A stretch of DNA of 64,000 nt from an uncultured Oscillospiraceae bacterium (GTDB lineage: Bacteria > Bacillota > Clostridia > Oscillospirales > Oscillospiraceae), in NCBI GenBank assembly GCA_947627715.1, contig CANQXK010000011.1:1-64000 (forward strand), written 5' to 3'. Position 1 is the stretch's first letter. Each line of letters opens with the position of its first letter. A program made the translations under genes and the position numbers. Below are positions 41,714 to 49,606 of this stretch, in pieces. The notes beneath the pieces were generated by a model that saw only the letters and a program-made list of their open reading frames with translations, was not told where the DNA came from and did no database searches.

Positions 41714-43201
41714 ATGGAAAAATACCTCTTAGCGTTGGACCAGGGGACCACCAGCTCCAGGGCGATCCTTTTTGACACGAAGCAGACCATCATCGGCGTC
41801 TCCCAGCGGGAGTTCACCCAGTATTTCCCCCAGGACGGCTGGGTGGAGCACGACCCGGAGGAGATCTGGCGCACCCAGCGCGGGGTGATGGAGACGGTGA
41901 TCGCCGAGTCCGGCGTCTCCCCGGCGGACATCGCCGCCATCGGCATCACCAACCAGCGGGAGACCACCATCGTGTGGGAGAAGTCCACCGGGAAGCCCGT
42001 GTACAACGCCATCGTCTGGCAGTGCCGCCGCACGGCGGACATCGTGGAGAAGCTGGTGGCTGGCGGCCTTGAACCCCACATACGGGCCGTCACGGGGCTT
42101 GTGCCGGACGCCTATTTCTCCGCCACGAAGATCAAGTGGATCCTGGACAACGTCCCCGGCGTCCGGGAGAAGGCCCGGCGGGGCGAGGTCCTGTTCGGCA
42201 CCGTGGACACCTGGCTCCTGTGGAAGCTCACCGGCGGGGCGGTCCACGCCACCGACCTCACCAACGCCAGCCGCACGATGCTCTTTGACATCCACCGGCT
42301 TTGCTGGGACGAGACGCTTTTGAAGGTGCTGGACATCCCCAGGGCCATGCTGCCGGAGGTGCGCCTGAGCAGCGAGGTTTACGGCTATGCGGACATCGGC
42401 GGCAGAAGGATCCCCGTGGCGGGCATCGCCGGCGACCAGCAGGCGGCCCTTTTCGGGCAGGGCTGCTTTGACGCCGGGGACGCGAAAAACACCTACGGCA
42501 CCGGCTGTTTCCTCCTGATGAACACCGGGAAGACCCCCTGCGAGAGCAAAAACGGCCTGGTCACCACCGTGGCCGCGGGCCTACCCGGAAAGGTCACCTA
42601 CGCCCTGGAGGGGAGCGTCTTTGTGGGCGGCGCGGTGATCCAGTGGCTCCGGGACGAGCTGCGCATCCTCACCGAGGCCCGCGAGGCCGAGACCCTCGCC
42701 CTCTCGGTGCCGGACAACGGCGGCGTGTATCTCGTGCCCGCCTTCACGGGCCTTGGCGCGCCCCGCTGGGATATGTACGCCCGCGGCGCCATCCTGGGCC
42801 TCACCCGCGCCACCACCCGCGAGCATATCGTCCGCGCCGCCCAGGAGTCCATCGCCTACCAGGTGGCGGAGCTGGTGGAGGCCATGGAGGCGGACACCGG
42901 CATCCCCATGGAGTCCCTGCGGGCCGACGGCGGCGCCAGCCGGGACAAATTCCTGATGCAGTTCCAGGCGGACGTGACAGGCAAGACCGTCCGCCGCCCG
43001 GTGATCCGGGAGACCACGGCCCTGGGCGCGGCGTACCTGGCCGGCCTTGCCATCGGCGTGTGGAGCGACACCGCGGAGCTGAAAACCTTGTGGCGGGTGG
43101 ACGCGGAGTTTGAGCCGGGCCTGGACGCCCCCGCCCGCCAGCGGCTCATGAGCGGCTGGCGCAGGGCCGTGGAGCGCGCCTCCGGCTGGGCCAGGCACTG
43201 A
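41714..43201 (+). CDS. glpK: glycerol kinase
   Basis: FGGY-family enzyme that phosphorylates glycerol to sn-glycerol 3-phosphate. The 495-residue protein starts [21 protein letters not shown] and shows the [34 protein letters not shown] and [16 protein letters not shown] family motifs. The ATG at 41714 follows GAAAGGGG; the longer frame from 41672 overlaps the promoter. It is alone between two terminators. No glpF or glpD is adjacent, so it may serve uptake systems elsewhere; its product is also the PlsY acceptor. Confidence 0.97.
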   Translation: MEKYLLALDQGTTSSRAILFDTKQTIIGVSQREFTQYFPQDGWVEHDPEEIWRTQRGVMETVIAESGVSPADIAAIGITNQRETTIVWEKSTGKPVYNAIVWQCRRTADIVEKLVAGGLEPHIRAVTGLVPDAYFSATKIKWILDNVPGVREKARRGEVLFGTVDTWLLWKLTGGAVHATDLTNASRTMLFDIHRLCWDETLLKVLDIPRAMLPEVRLSSEVYGYADIGGRRIPVAGIAGDQQAALFGQGCFDAGDAKNTYGTGCFLLMNTGKTPCESKNGLVTTVAAGLPGKVTYALEGSVFVGGAVIQWLRDELRILTEAREAETLALSVPDNGGVYLVPAFTGLGAPRWDMYARGAILGLTRATTREHIVRAAQESIAYQVAELVEAMEADTGIPMESLRADGGASRDKFLMQFQADVTGKTVRRPVIRETTALGAAYLAGLAIGVWSDTAELKTLWRVDAEFEPGLDAPARQRLMSGWRRAVERASGWARH

Positions 43202-43230
43202 TACTCATTTTTTCCGCCCTCACCGCAGAA

Positions 43231-43263
43231 AAAATCCCTGAATTTCGCAATTCAGGGATTTTT
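43231..43263. terminator. bidirectional terminator between glpK and ftsK
   Basis: AAAATCCCTGAATT-tcgc-AATTCAGGGATTTTTATTT, a 14-bp perfect stem with T-tracts in both directions. Confidence 0.9.
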
Positions 43264-43277
43264 ATTTCAATAGGCTT

Positions 43278-46088
43278 TTATTCGTCCTCGCCCAAAAGGT
43301 CGTCGGCGGAGAACATGGTCTGCTCCGCGTTAGCCCCCGGCGCGGCCGGCCCGGCCCCGGTCTGGCCGATGGGGGCGGTGCCCTGGACGAACTGCATCTC
43401 CTGCCACTGCTGGTACGTCATGATGATCTGGCGGGGCTTGGACCCCTCGAAGGGTCCCAGGACCCCCACCTCCTCCAACTGATCCACGATGCGCGCCGCC
43501 CTGGCGTAGCCCAGCTTCAGCCGCCGCTGGAGGGCGCTGACGCTGGCGATCTTCGTCTCGAAGATGATCTCCGCCGCCTGGGGCAGAAGCTCGTCGTAGT
43601 CCTTGAACTTGTCCTCCTGGGACTGCTGGGGCGCGCCCTTGCCGCCGGACTCCTTCTCGGCGGCGGCCTTCTCGATCTCGTAGATAACGTCCTCGGAGTA
43701 GGTCGCCTCGCCGGAGGAGCGCTTCACGTACTCGATGACCGCCTCCCGCTCCTCGTCGCTGACCCAGGTGCCCTGGATCCTGACGGGCTTGGAGGCCCCG
43801 ATGGGCGCGTAGAGCATATCGCCGTTGCCCACCAGCTTGTCCGCCGCGCCCCCCGCGTCCAGGATGATGCGGGACTCCAAGCTGGAGGCCACCTTCAGGG
43901 CAATGCGGGAGGGGATGTTGGCCTTCATAAGGCCGGTGATCACGTCCGCGCGGGGGCTTTGGGTGGCAATGACCAGGTGTACGCCGGCGGCGCGGCCCAT
44001 CTGGGCCACCCGGCAGATGGACTCCTCCACCTCCTTGGCGGCGATCATCATAAGGTCTGCCAGCTCGTCGATGATGACCACGATCTGGGGGATCTTGGGC
44101 TGGTCCGGGGCCAGCTGGGCGTTGTACCCGGCCAGGTCCCGCGCCCCGGCGTCGGAGAAGAGCCGGTAGCGTTTCATCATCTCCACCACCGCCCACTGCA
44201 AGGCCCCGGCGGCCTTTTTGGCCTCGGTGACCACGGGAATCAAGAGGTGCGGGATGCCATTGTAAATTTTGAACTCCACCATCTTCGGGTCCACCATGAT
44301 GAACTTGACCTCCTCAGGCGAGGCCTTGTACATCAGGCTCAGGATGAGGGAGTTTAGGCACACCGACTTGCCCGACCCCGTGGTCCCGGCCACCAGCAGG
44401 TGCGGGAGCTTGGAGATGTTCCCCACCATCACGTCGCCGGAGATGTTCTTCCCGATGGCGAAAGTCAGCTTCGATTTGGCGTTTTTAAACTCCGGGGAGC
44501 TGATGATCTCCCGCAGATACACGGTGGAGACGTTCTTGTTGGGCACCTCGATGCCCACGGTGGAGATGCGGTTGGGGATGGCGGCGATGCGCACGCCCGT
44601 GACGCCCAGCGCCAGGGCGATGTCGTCCGCCAAATTCGTCAGCTTGTTGAGCTTCACGCCGATCTCCAGCTCCATCTCGTACCGCGTGATGGAGGGGCCG
44701 TGGACGATGTTGGACACGGTGACGTTGACGCCGAAGGAGCGCAGGCACAGCTCCAGCCGCTCCTTGGTCGCGGCCAGCTCGTCCTGGCTGTCCCGGCTTC
44801 CGCTCCTGACAGGCTCGTTCAAAAGTGAGATGGGCGGGAACTTGTACTCCTGGGCGGCCTCCGCCATGTCCCGCCGGGCGCTCTCCCGGATGAGGGAGGT
44901 CCCCTCCCCCGCCCCGGCGCTCCTGGCCTCCCCCGCCGAAACCACCGGCGCGGGGGGTACGGGCGCTGTCTCCGCCGGTTCGCGGCCCGCCGGGTCGCGG
45001 ACTGCCGGGTCGCGGACTGCCGGGTCGCGGCCTGCGGACGCGGCCGGGATCACCGGCGCGGGCACGTCAAAGGCGGACGTCTCCCGCCTGATGACCTCCA
45101 CGGTCTGCGGCACCTTGATCTCCGGCTCCGGCTCAGGTTCCGGCTCCGGCTCCTCCTTCTCCGCCGAGGCGCGGGTAAAGACGGTGTCCGGCGAGGGCGC
45201 GCCCTGCTTTTTGTTGAAGAAGGACTTGCGCTTCTCCTCTCCGGGAGCGGCCTGCGCGTCCTCCTCGGCCTTGCCGGACGGCTCGTCCCCGTCCATGGGG
45301 ATGTCGATGGCGCTGCGCCGTCTCGCGGCGGAGACAGGCTGCGCCGCCCCGGCGGCCCTGGCCTCCGCGGCGGTTTTCCGCCGCTCCGGCTCAGGCTCCG
45401 GCTCCGGCTCGTTCATGTACGCCTCGATCTCCCGCTGCTCTCTGGCCTTTTTCCGCTCACGGGCGTGTTCGATGAGGCTCCCCAGCGTCAGGCCCGAAAG
45501 GCTCATCAGCGCAAGGACAGACAGCGCCGACAGGAGGATCGCCGCCCCGGCGGTGGAGAAGAGCTTCTTGCACACAAGGGCCGCCGCGCCGCCCACGGCG
45601 CCGCCCCCCACCAGCTGCTTCCCGTCGGCCCACAGGGAGGCGAACATCTTCCACTCAAGCTCATACGTCCCGGCGAAGAGCTGGCAAAATGCCGCCACAA
45701 GCACAGGCACGGACAGACACGCCGTCACCTTGCCCGCCACGCCCTCCCGGCCCACGGCCAGGAACACCGCCGCCGCAAGGAGCATGGGCGGCAGGAGGTA
45801 GAAGCCCCCGCCGAAAAGCCCCGTCAGCACGCCCCGGAGAAATTTGATGATCAAGCCGTCCGTGGTGAAGTACCCCAACAGCGTAAAAACCCCCAGGCAC
45901 GCCAAAAACAGCGCGCCATAGCTCCTTCTTCGCCGGATGCGGGCCTTGTTGGCCCGCTCCCTCGCCGCCGCCTCCCGCGCCGCGTTGGAGCGCGAGGCGC
46001 TCTTGCCTGCGGAGGAGGACTTTCCGCCGGACGTTCTGCCGCCGGAGGCTCCCCCGGCGGCGGTTTTTTTCTTCTTTTGTTCAGCCAT
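43278..46088 (-). CDS. ftsK: FtsK/SpoIIIE family DNA translocase
   Basis: Septum-located ATPase that pumps chromosomal DNA during division or sporulation. The 936-residue protein begins with a Lys/Ser/Gly/Arg-rich cytoplasmic stretch (~1-50), then four membrane segments (~55-190) and a long charged Pro/Glu/Ala linker (~215-400). The motor has VAGTTGSGKSVCLNSLI (Walker A), VVIIDELADLMM (Walker B) and ATQSPRADVITG, and a C-terminal winged-helix gamma domain (LKLGYARAARIVDQLEEVG) reading polar KOPS/SRS-like sites. The ATG at 46088 follows GAGGT. FtsK versus SpoIIIE cannot be decided here. It follows uppP. Confidence 0.95.
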   Translation of the reverse strand: MAEQKKKKTAAGGASGGRTSGGKSSSAGKSASRSNAAREAAARERANKARIRRRRSYGALFLACLGVFTLLGYFTTDGLIIKFLRGVLTGLFGGGFYLLPPMLLAAAVFLAVGREGVAGKVTACLSVPVLVAAFCQLFAGTYELEWKMFASLWADGKQLVGGGAVGGAAALVCKKLFSTAGAAILLSALSVLALMSLSGLTLGSLIEHARERKKAREQREIEAYMNEPEPEPEPERRKTAAEARAAGAAQPVSAARRRSAIDIPMDGDEPSGKAEEDAQAAPGEEKRKSFFNKKQGAPSPDTVFTRASAEKEEPEPEPEPEPEIKVPQTVEVIRRETSAFDVPAPVIPAASAGRDPAVRDPAVRDPAGREPAETAPVPPAPVVSAGEARSAGAGEGTSLIRESARRDMAEAAQEYKFPPISLLNEPVRSGSRDSQDELAATKERLELCLRSFGVNVTVSNIVHGPSITRYEMELEIGVKLNKLTNLADDIALALGVTGVRIAAIPNRISTVGIEVPNKNVSTVYLREIISSPEFKNAKSKLTFAIGKNISGDVMVGNISKLPHLLVAGTTGSGKSVCLNSLILSLMYKASPEEVKFIMVDPKMVEFKIYNGIPHLLIPVVTEAKKAAGALQWAVVEMMKRYRLFSDAGARDLAGYNAQLAPDQPKIPQIVVIIDELADLMMIAAKEVEESICRVAQMGRAAGVHLVIATQSPRADVITGLMKANIPSRIALKVASSLESRIILDAGGAADKLVGNGDMLYAPIGASKPVRIQGTWVSDEEREAVIEYVKRSSGEATYSEDVIYEIEKAAAEKESGGKGAPQQSQEDKFKDYDELLPQAAEIIFETKIASVSALQRRLKLGYARAARIVDQLEEVGVLGPFEGSKPRQIIMTYQQWQEMQFVQGTAPIGQTGAGPAAPGANAEQTMFSADDLLGEDE

Positions 46089-46172
46089 CACGAAACCTCA
46101 AAAAACAGATTCTGCGTCCCGCGCCGCGCCGTTTCCGGGCGCGGCCCGCTTAACTTAAACGCCCGCTGACGC

Positions 46173-47018
46173 TCACTTCAGGAAGAAGGACAGGATCAGC
46201 GAAAGGCCGCCCACGCCCCAGCAGTAATAGGCGAACCGGCTGAATGCCTCGCCGGACAGGACAAATTTCTTCAAAAGCGCCAGGGAGAAATACCCCGTCA
46301 CCCCGGCCACGGCCATGCCCACCAGGTACGCCGGCATATTCGCCCAGACGACGGTCCCGGAGGCCAGCGCCTTCACCAGCTCCAGGATCACCGAACCCAA
46401 AATGGCCGGGATGGACATGAGGAAGGAAAACCGCACCGCAAACTCCCGCTTAAAGCCCCTGGCAAGCCCCACGGTGATGGTGGTCCCGGACCGGGAGAGG
46501 CCGGGGATGGTGGCCACCGCCTGGGCCGCGCCGACGATGAGCGCGTCCGCCACGGAGGAGGTCTTTTCGTTCTTCCGCCCCTCGGCGAGCTTCCCCGATA
46601 TGTACACAAGCCCGCCTGTGACGATGAGGGCGAAGGCCACAAAGGGCGTGCTGGCGCTGAGCTTTCCCACCGCGTCGTTGAAGGGCAGCATCACAAAGAG
46701 CGGCAGCGTCGCCGCGACGATGAGAAACACCAGCCTCACCGAGGGCTTGAGCCGCCCGCCCTCCCCGGCGTCGGAGGTGTTCCCGGCCACGAAGCTCACG
46801 GTGTCCTTCGCCATGGTCCGAATGTCCTTCCAGTAGAAGATGAACACCGCGATAAGCGTCGCCAGGTGGAGGAGCACGTCAAAGAGAAGATGCTCGTCCT
46901 CGGAGTACGGAAGCTTGAAAAGGTTCTGAAATATGGACAGGTGCCCGGAGCTGGATATGGGCAGAAACTCGCTTACCCCCTGCACAAGTCCCAGAAACGC
47001 CGCCATCAGGATATTCAC
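46173..47018 (-). CDS. uppP: undecaprenyl-diphosphate phosphatase
   Basis: Recycles undecaprenyl pyrophosphate to the monophosphate carrier used by peptidoglycan and other envelope polymers. The 281-residue membrane protein has the signature GLVQGVSEFLPISSSGHLSIF near the N-terminus and PGLSRSGTTITVGL, the two catalytic loops of the BacA family, with about eight hydrophobic helices. The start is GTG at 47018, with AGGAGG 9 nt upstream; the internal ATG at 47006 is too far from it. Raised dosage of such genes gives bacitracin tolerance. A GTTA-N3-TAAC motif lies just upstream. Confidence 0.96.
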   Translation of the reverse strand: MNILMAAFLGLVQGVSEFLPISSSGHLSIFQNLFKLPYSEDEHLLFDVLLHLATLIAVFIFYWKDIRTMAKDTVSFVAGNTSDAGEGGRLKPSVRLVFLIVAATLPLFVMLPFNDAVGKLSASTPFVAFALIVTGGLVYISGKLAEGRKNEKTSSVADALIVGAAQAVATIPGLSRSGTTITVGLARGFKREFAVRFSFLMSIPAILGSVILELVKALASGTVVWANMPAYLVGMAVAGVTGYFSLALLKKFVLSGEAFSRFAYYCWGVGGLSLILSFFLK

Positions 47019-47039
47019 AGTCAGTCCCCTCCTTTGAAC

Positions 47040-47051
47040 AGGTTACCATAA
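47040..47051. promoter_or_regulatory. GTTA-N3-TAAC motif upstream of uppP
   Basis: GGTTACCATAAC (plus strand; GTTATGGTAACC on the minus strand) lies 22 bp before the uppP SD/start region. The same 12-mer is part of the inverted repeat in the leader of the SLH gene near 59.1 kb. Confidence 0.5.
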
Positions 47052-47111
47052 CATAATTACTATACCATATTCGCGCTGAAAATGCCACAGTTTTTTTGCC
47101 CGGCCGCCGGA

Positions 47112-47738
47112 TCACTTCTTTTTGCCCCGTTTCAGGCGGACCCTGCCGGGCCTGAAGGGCTTTTCCTCGCCGCGCAGGAGCCGTTTGATGTTCTCCCGGT
47201 GCATGAAAAGTACCAGCGCCCCGGCGGCGAGGCCCAGGAGCAGGGCGGGCGCGTCCCGGAAACCCGCGATAAGCTCCGCCGGGAGGAAGGCGACGGCGCA
47301 CATCACCGACCCCGCGGACACCCGGCGCGTTATGAAGAAGGTTATGAAGAACACCGCCACAATAATGACAAAAACCTTCCAGTGGAGCATAAGGCCGATG
47401 GCCGCCCCCACGGACACGCCCTTCCCGCCCCGGAAGCCGAAATAGAGGGGGAAGCAGTGGCCTAAAAGGCACGTAAAGGCCGCCAGAAGGAACCCCCCAT
47501 AGCCGCCGATGAGCCGCCCCAGCGCCATGGCCGCCACGGTCTTCGCCCCGTCCAAAAGGAAGGTCAGCACCCCGGTGCCCATCCCGAAAAGCCGCGCCAT
47601 GTTGGTGGCCCCCGCGTTGCCGGAGCCGTAATTGCGCACATCCTTGCGGCTGATCACAAAGCTTACAACCACCGCCGAGGACAGGGACCCCAGGAGATAC
47701 CCCAAAAGCCCCGCCGCGGCGATCCTCAATGCCGTCAT
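47112..47738 (-). CDS. plsY: acyl-phosphate:glycerol-3-phosphate acyltransferase PlsY
   Basis: First acylation of glycerol 3-phosphate in phospholipid synthesis, using acyl phosphate from PlsX. The 208-residue membrane protein has the three conserved motifs: GSLSSAVVVSF, YGSGNAGATNMAR and GHCFPLYFGFRGGKGV. The ATG at 47738 is preferred, because GGAGG lies 8 nt before it; an ATG at 47774 adds 12 polar residues and has no SD. Promoter at 47799-47827. uppP follows 93 bp downstream and ftsK after that. The C-terminus is basic (LKRGKKK). Confidence 0.95.
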   Translation of the reverse strand: MTALRIAAAGLLGYLLGSLSSAVVVSFVISRKDVRNYGSGNAGATNMARLFGMGTGVLTFLLDGAKTVAAMALGRLIGGYGGFLLAAFTCLLGHCFPLYFGFRGGKGVSVGAAIGLMLHWKVFVIIVAVFFITFFITRRVSAGSVMCAVAFLPAELIAGFRDAPALLLGLAAGALVLFMHRENIKRLLRGEEKPFRPGRVRLKRGKKK

Positions 47739-47798
47739 GCTCCACGCCTCCGTTTCCTGCTTAAGGTCGTCCATGGTCGCGGGTTTGTTAATTAATTT

Positions 47799-47827
47799 AT
47801 TTTATCACACTTTTCCGAATTTGTCCA
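47799..47827 (-). promoter_or_regulatory. sigma-A promoter of plsY
   Basis: Minus-strand TGGACA (47822-47827), 17 bp, TAAAAT (47799-47804). Confidence 0.78.
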
Positions 47828-47885
47828 GCAAAACCGCCCCGCCCCCGTTGCGAAGGAAAGGCGGGAGGGGAGCCTGGCGCTCGTC

Positions 47886-48025
47886 GGCCTCATCCGGCCC
47901 CCTCCGGGGGCCACCTTCCCCACAAGTGGGGAAGGCTTTGGGTGCGTGAGACGTGGCCAGTGCGTCATCGTTTTAACCCTCAGTCAGCTTCGCTGACAGC
48001 TCCCTTCCCGCTTCGCGGCAAGGGC
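47886..48025. repeat. dispersed two-hairpin intergenic repeats (copy set 1)
   Basis: Two units. 47888-47935 (CCTCATCCG..CCTTCCCCACAAGTGGGGAAGG) and 47971-48024 (AACCCTCAGTCAGCTTCG.. to CTTCGCGGCAAGGG) are nearly identical to units at 54895-54942 and 54732-54788. Each contains two short stem-loops. Confidence 0.8.
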
Positions 48026-48280
48026 GCAAGAACGCCCCGACGATAGCCGCACCTCCGTTGGGGCGTTCCCCTGGGGGTGTGTCCAGCAGGGGGCCCGCAG
48101 GCCCCCTAAGCTGGTCGTTTTTAAAAGGGGTTCCAAGGGGGAAAATCGAAATCCCCCTTGGTTCCTTTTTCTCCTTTGTTACTTTCCTCTTTTTGGGAAT
48201 CCAAAAAGAGGAAAGTAAATCCCCCGTCCGTCCTCCGGGCGGACACCCCCTGCCGTGGTCACGGCAGCCCCCCGCGTCCT
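48026..48280. repeat. run of perfect inverted repeats before the PBP gene's 3' end
   Basis: This gene-free stretch holds five stem-loops in ~220 bp: GAACGCCCC/GGGCGTTC (48031-48069); GGGGGCC/GGCCCCC (48089-48106); CCAAGGGGGA/TCCCCCTTGG (48133-48161); ACTTTCCTCTTTTTGG/CCAAAAAGAGGAAAGT (48181-48216, 16 bp perfect); and GTCCG/CGGAC near 48226-48243. The T-rich stem at 48181 could end plsY-opposed or PBP transcripts. No ORF is credible. Confidence 0.7.
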
Positions 48281-49606
48281 TTACCTGACGGCCGCCTGGA
48301 GCACGGCGTTGGCCACAGGCGCGGCCTGGCTGAAGCCGAAGCCGGCGTTCTCCACGCACACGGCGAAGGCGTAGGGGTGTTCGGGGTCCTGGATAAAGCC
48401 CACGAACCAGGCGTTGGGCTTGTCCGTCCCCACCTCGGCGGTGCCGGATTTGGCCCGGAGCGCAAGCCCCGGAAAGTTCTCCGGCCCGTAGGTGCGCCGG
48501 ACGGCGTAGTCCATGATTTGCGCGATCTTGTCCGCCGTGGCGGCGTTCATGATATGCTCGCCCGACAGGCCCAGGAGGGCCGTTTTCTTCACCATGGTGA
48601 GGTCCGGCGCGTCGCCGGAGTTGGCGATGGCGGCCACGAATCTGGCCATGGCCATGGGGTTTACAAGGTCGTGGTACTGCCCCGCCCCCGACCAGGCCAG
48701 GTTGAGGCTCCCCTCCGCCCCGGCGTCGAAACGCCCCACCGCGGTGTGGAGGCCGTCCACGGACTGGCGCTGTGTGAGGCCGTACTGGTCGGCGTACTTC
48801 TGGAGCGTCTCCCCGCCCAGCTCCAGGGCCAGCTGTCCGAAGGTGCAGTTGCACGACAGGGCCAGGGCGTCCTCCAACTTCATGTCCCCGTGGGCGTGGG
48901 TGCAGGTGACCCTGCCGCCGCCCACCTCCATGGAGCCTGAACAGTGGAAATCCCGGTCAAAGACGTCCTCAATATTCTCGATGGCCGCCGCCAGGGTGAC
49001 AAGCTTAAAGACGGAGCCGGGGGTGTAGACGGCGGAGAGGGGCCTGTTCATGTAGATGCCCGACGTGTCGTCCGGCGCGGTCTCCGGCGGGTCTTCCGGG
49101 TCGAAGGCCGGGGAGGACACGCTGCAAACCACCTCGCCCGTGACGTAGTTTATGACCGCCACCGCGCCATTCCGCCCGTCCAGCGCCTCCCAGGCGGCCC
49201 TCTGCGCGCCGGCGTCCACCGACAGGGTGAGGACCCCGCCTGTGCCGTCGGCGCTGTAGAGGCCGTTCACCGGGTCGTAGCCCAGGATGGTCCCGGCGTA
49301 GTGGAAAAGCGCCCCGGAGCCGATGAACCCGGCCCTGTCGCCGATGATGTGGAGGCTTGCGCGCCTGACGCTCTCGTCCTGGGCGTACCTCCCCTCCCCG
49401 TCCCGGACGGCGTAGAGGACCTCCCCGTCCCGGTCCCGGACGGTCCCGGCCCGGATGCGCCCGGCGATAAAGGCGTCGCCGTTGGAGGGGAACCCGGCCC
49501 ACTCCCCGCCGTGGACGGCCCAGCGCGCCGCATAGAGGGCGGTCATCGCCAGCACGGCGGCGACCAGGAGCGCCACGGCCAGCGCCCTTTTTTGGATCCT
49601 CCTCAT
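48281..49606 (-). CDS. class B penicillin-binding protein (transpeptidase), PbpA/FtsI-like
   Basis: Peptidoglycan D,D-transpeptidase anchored by an N-terminal helix (~8-28). The 441-residue protein has the three active-site motifs: SVFK in TPGSVFKLVTLA (nucleophile Ser), SCN in ALSCNCTFG, and KSGTAE. The pedestal region before the transpeptidase domain is short, as in PbpA-type partners of SEDS proteins. Its ATG overlaps the TGA of the FHA-SEDS gene by 4 nt (ATGA), so the two are translationally coupled and probably form a glycan polymerase-transpeptidase pair. Whether it acts in division, elongation or sporulation is not visible. Confidence 0.92.
   Translation of the reverse strand: MRRIQKRALAVALLVAAVLAMTALYAARWAVHGGEWAGFPSNGDAFIAGRIRAGTVRDRDGEVLYAVRDGEGRYAQDESVRRASLHIIGDRAGFIGSGALFHYAGTILGYDPVNGLYSADGTGGVLTLSVDAGAQRAAWEALDGRNGAVAVINYVTGEVVCSVSSPAFDPEDPPETAPDDTSGIYMNRPLSAVYTPGSVFKLVTLAAAIENIEDVFDRDFHCSGSMEVGGGRVTCTHAHGDMKLEDALALSCNCTFGQLALELGGETLQKYADQYGLTQRQSVDGLHTAVGRFDAGAEGSLNLAWSGAGQYHDLVNPMAMARFVAAIANSGDAPDLTMVKKTALLGLSGEHIMNAATADKIAQIMDYAVRRTYGPENFPGLALRAKSGTAEVGTDKPNAWFVGFIQDPEHPYAFAVCVENAGFGFSQAAPVANAVLQAAVR

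Noticed and set aside
39392-43201. Vancomycin resistance cluster suggested by a VanX-like domain
   Set aside because: The VanX-like domain is in a secreted lipoprotein. No VanH, VanA/B-type ligase or VanRS pair is adjacent; the two-component system at 56 kb is 15 kb away.
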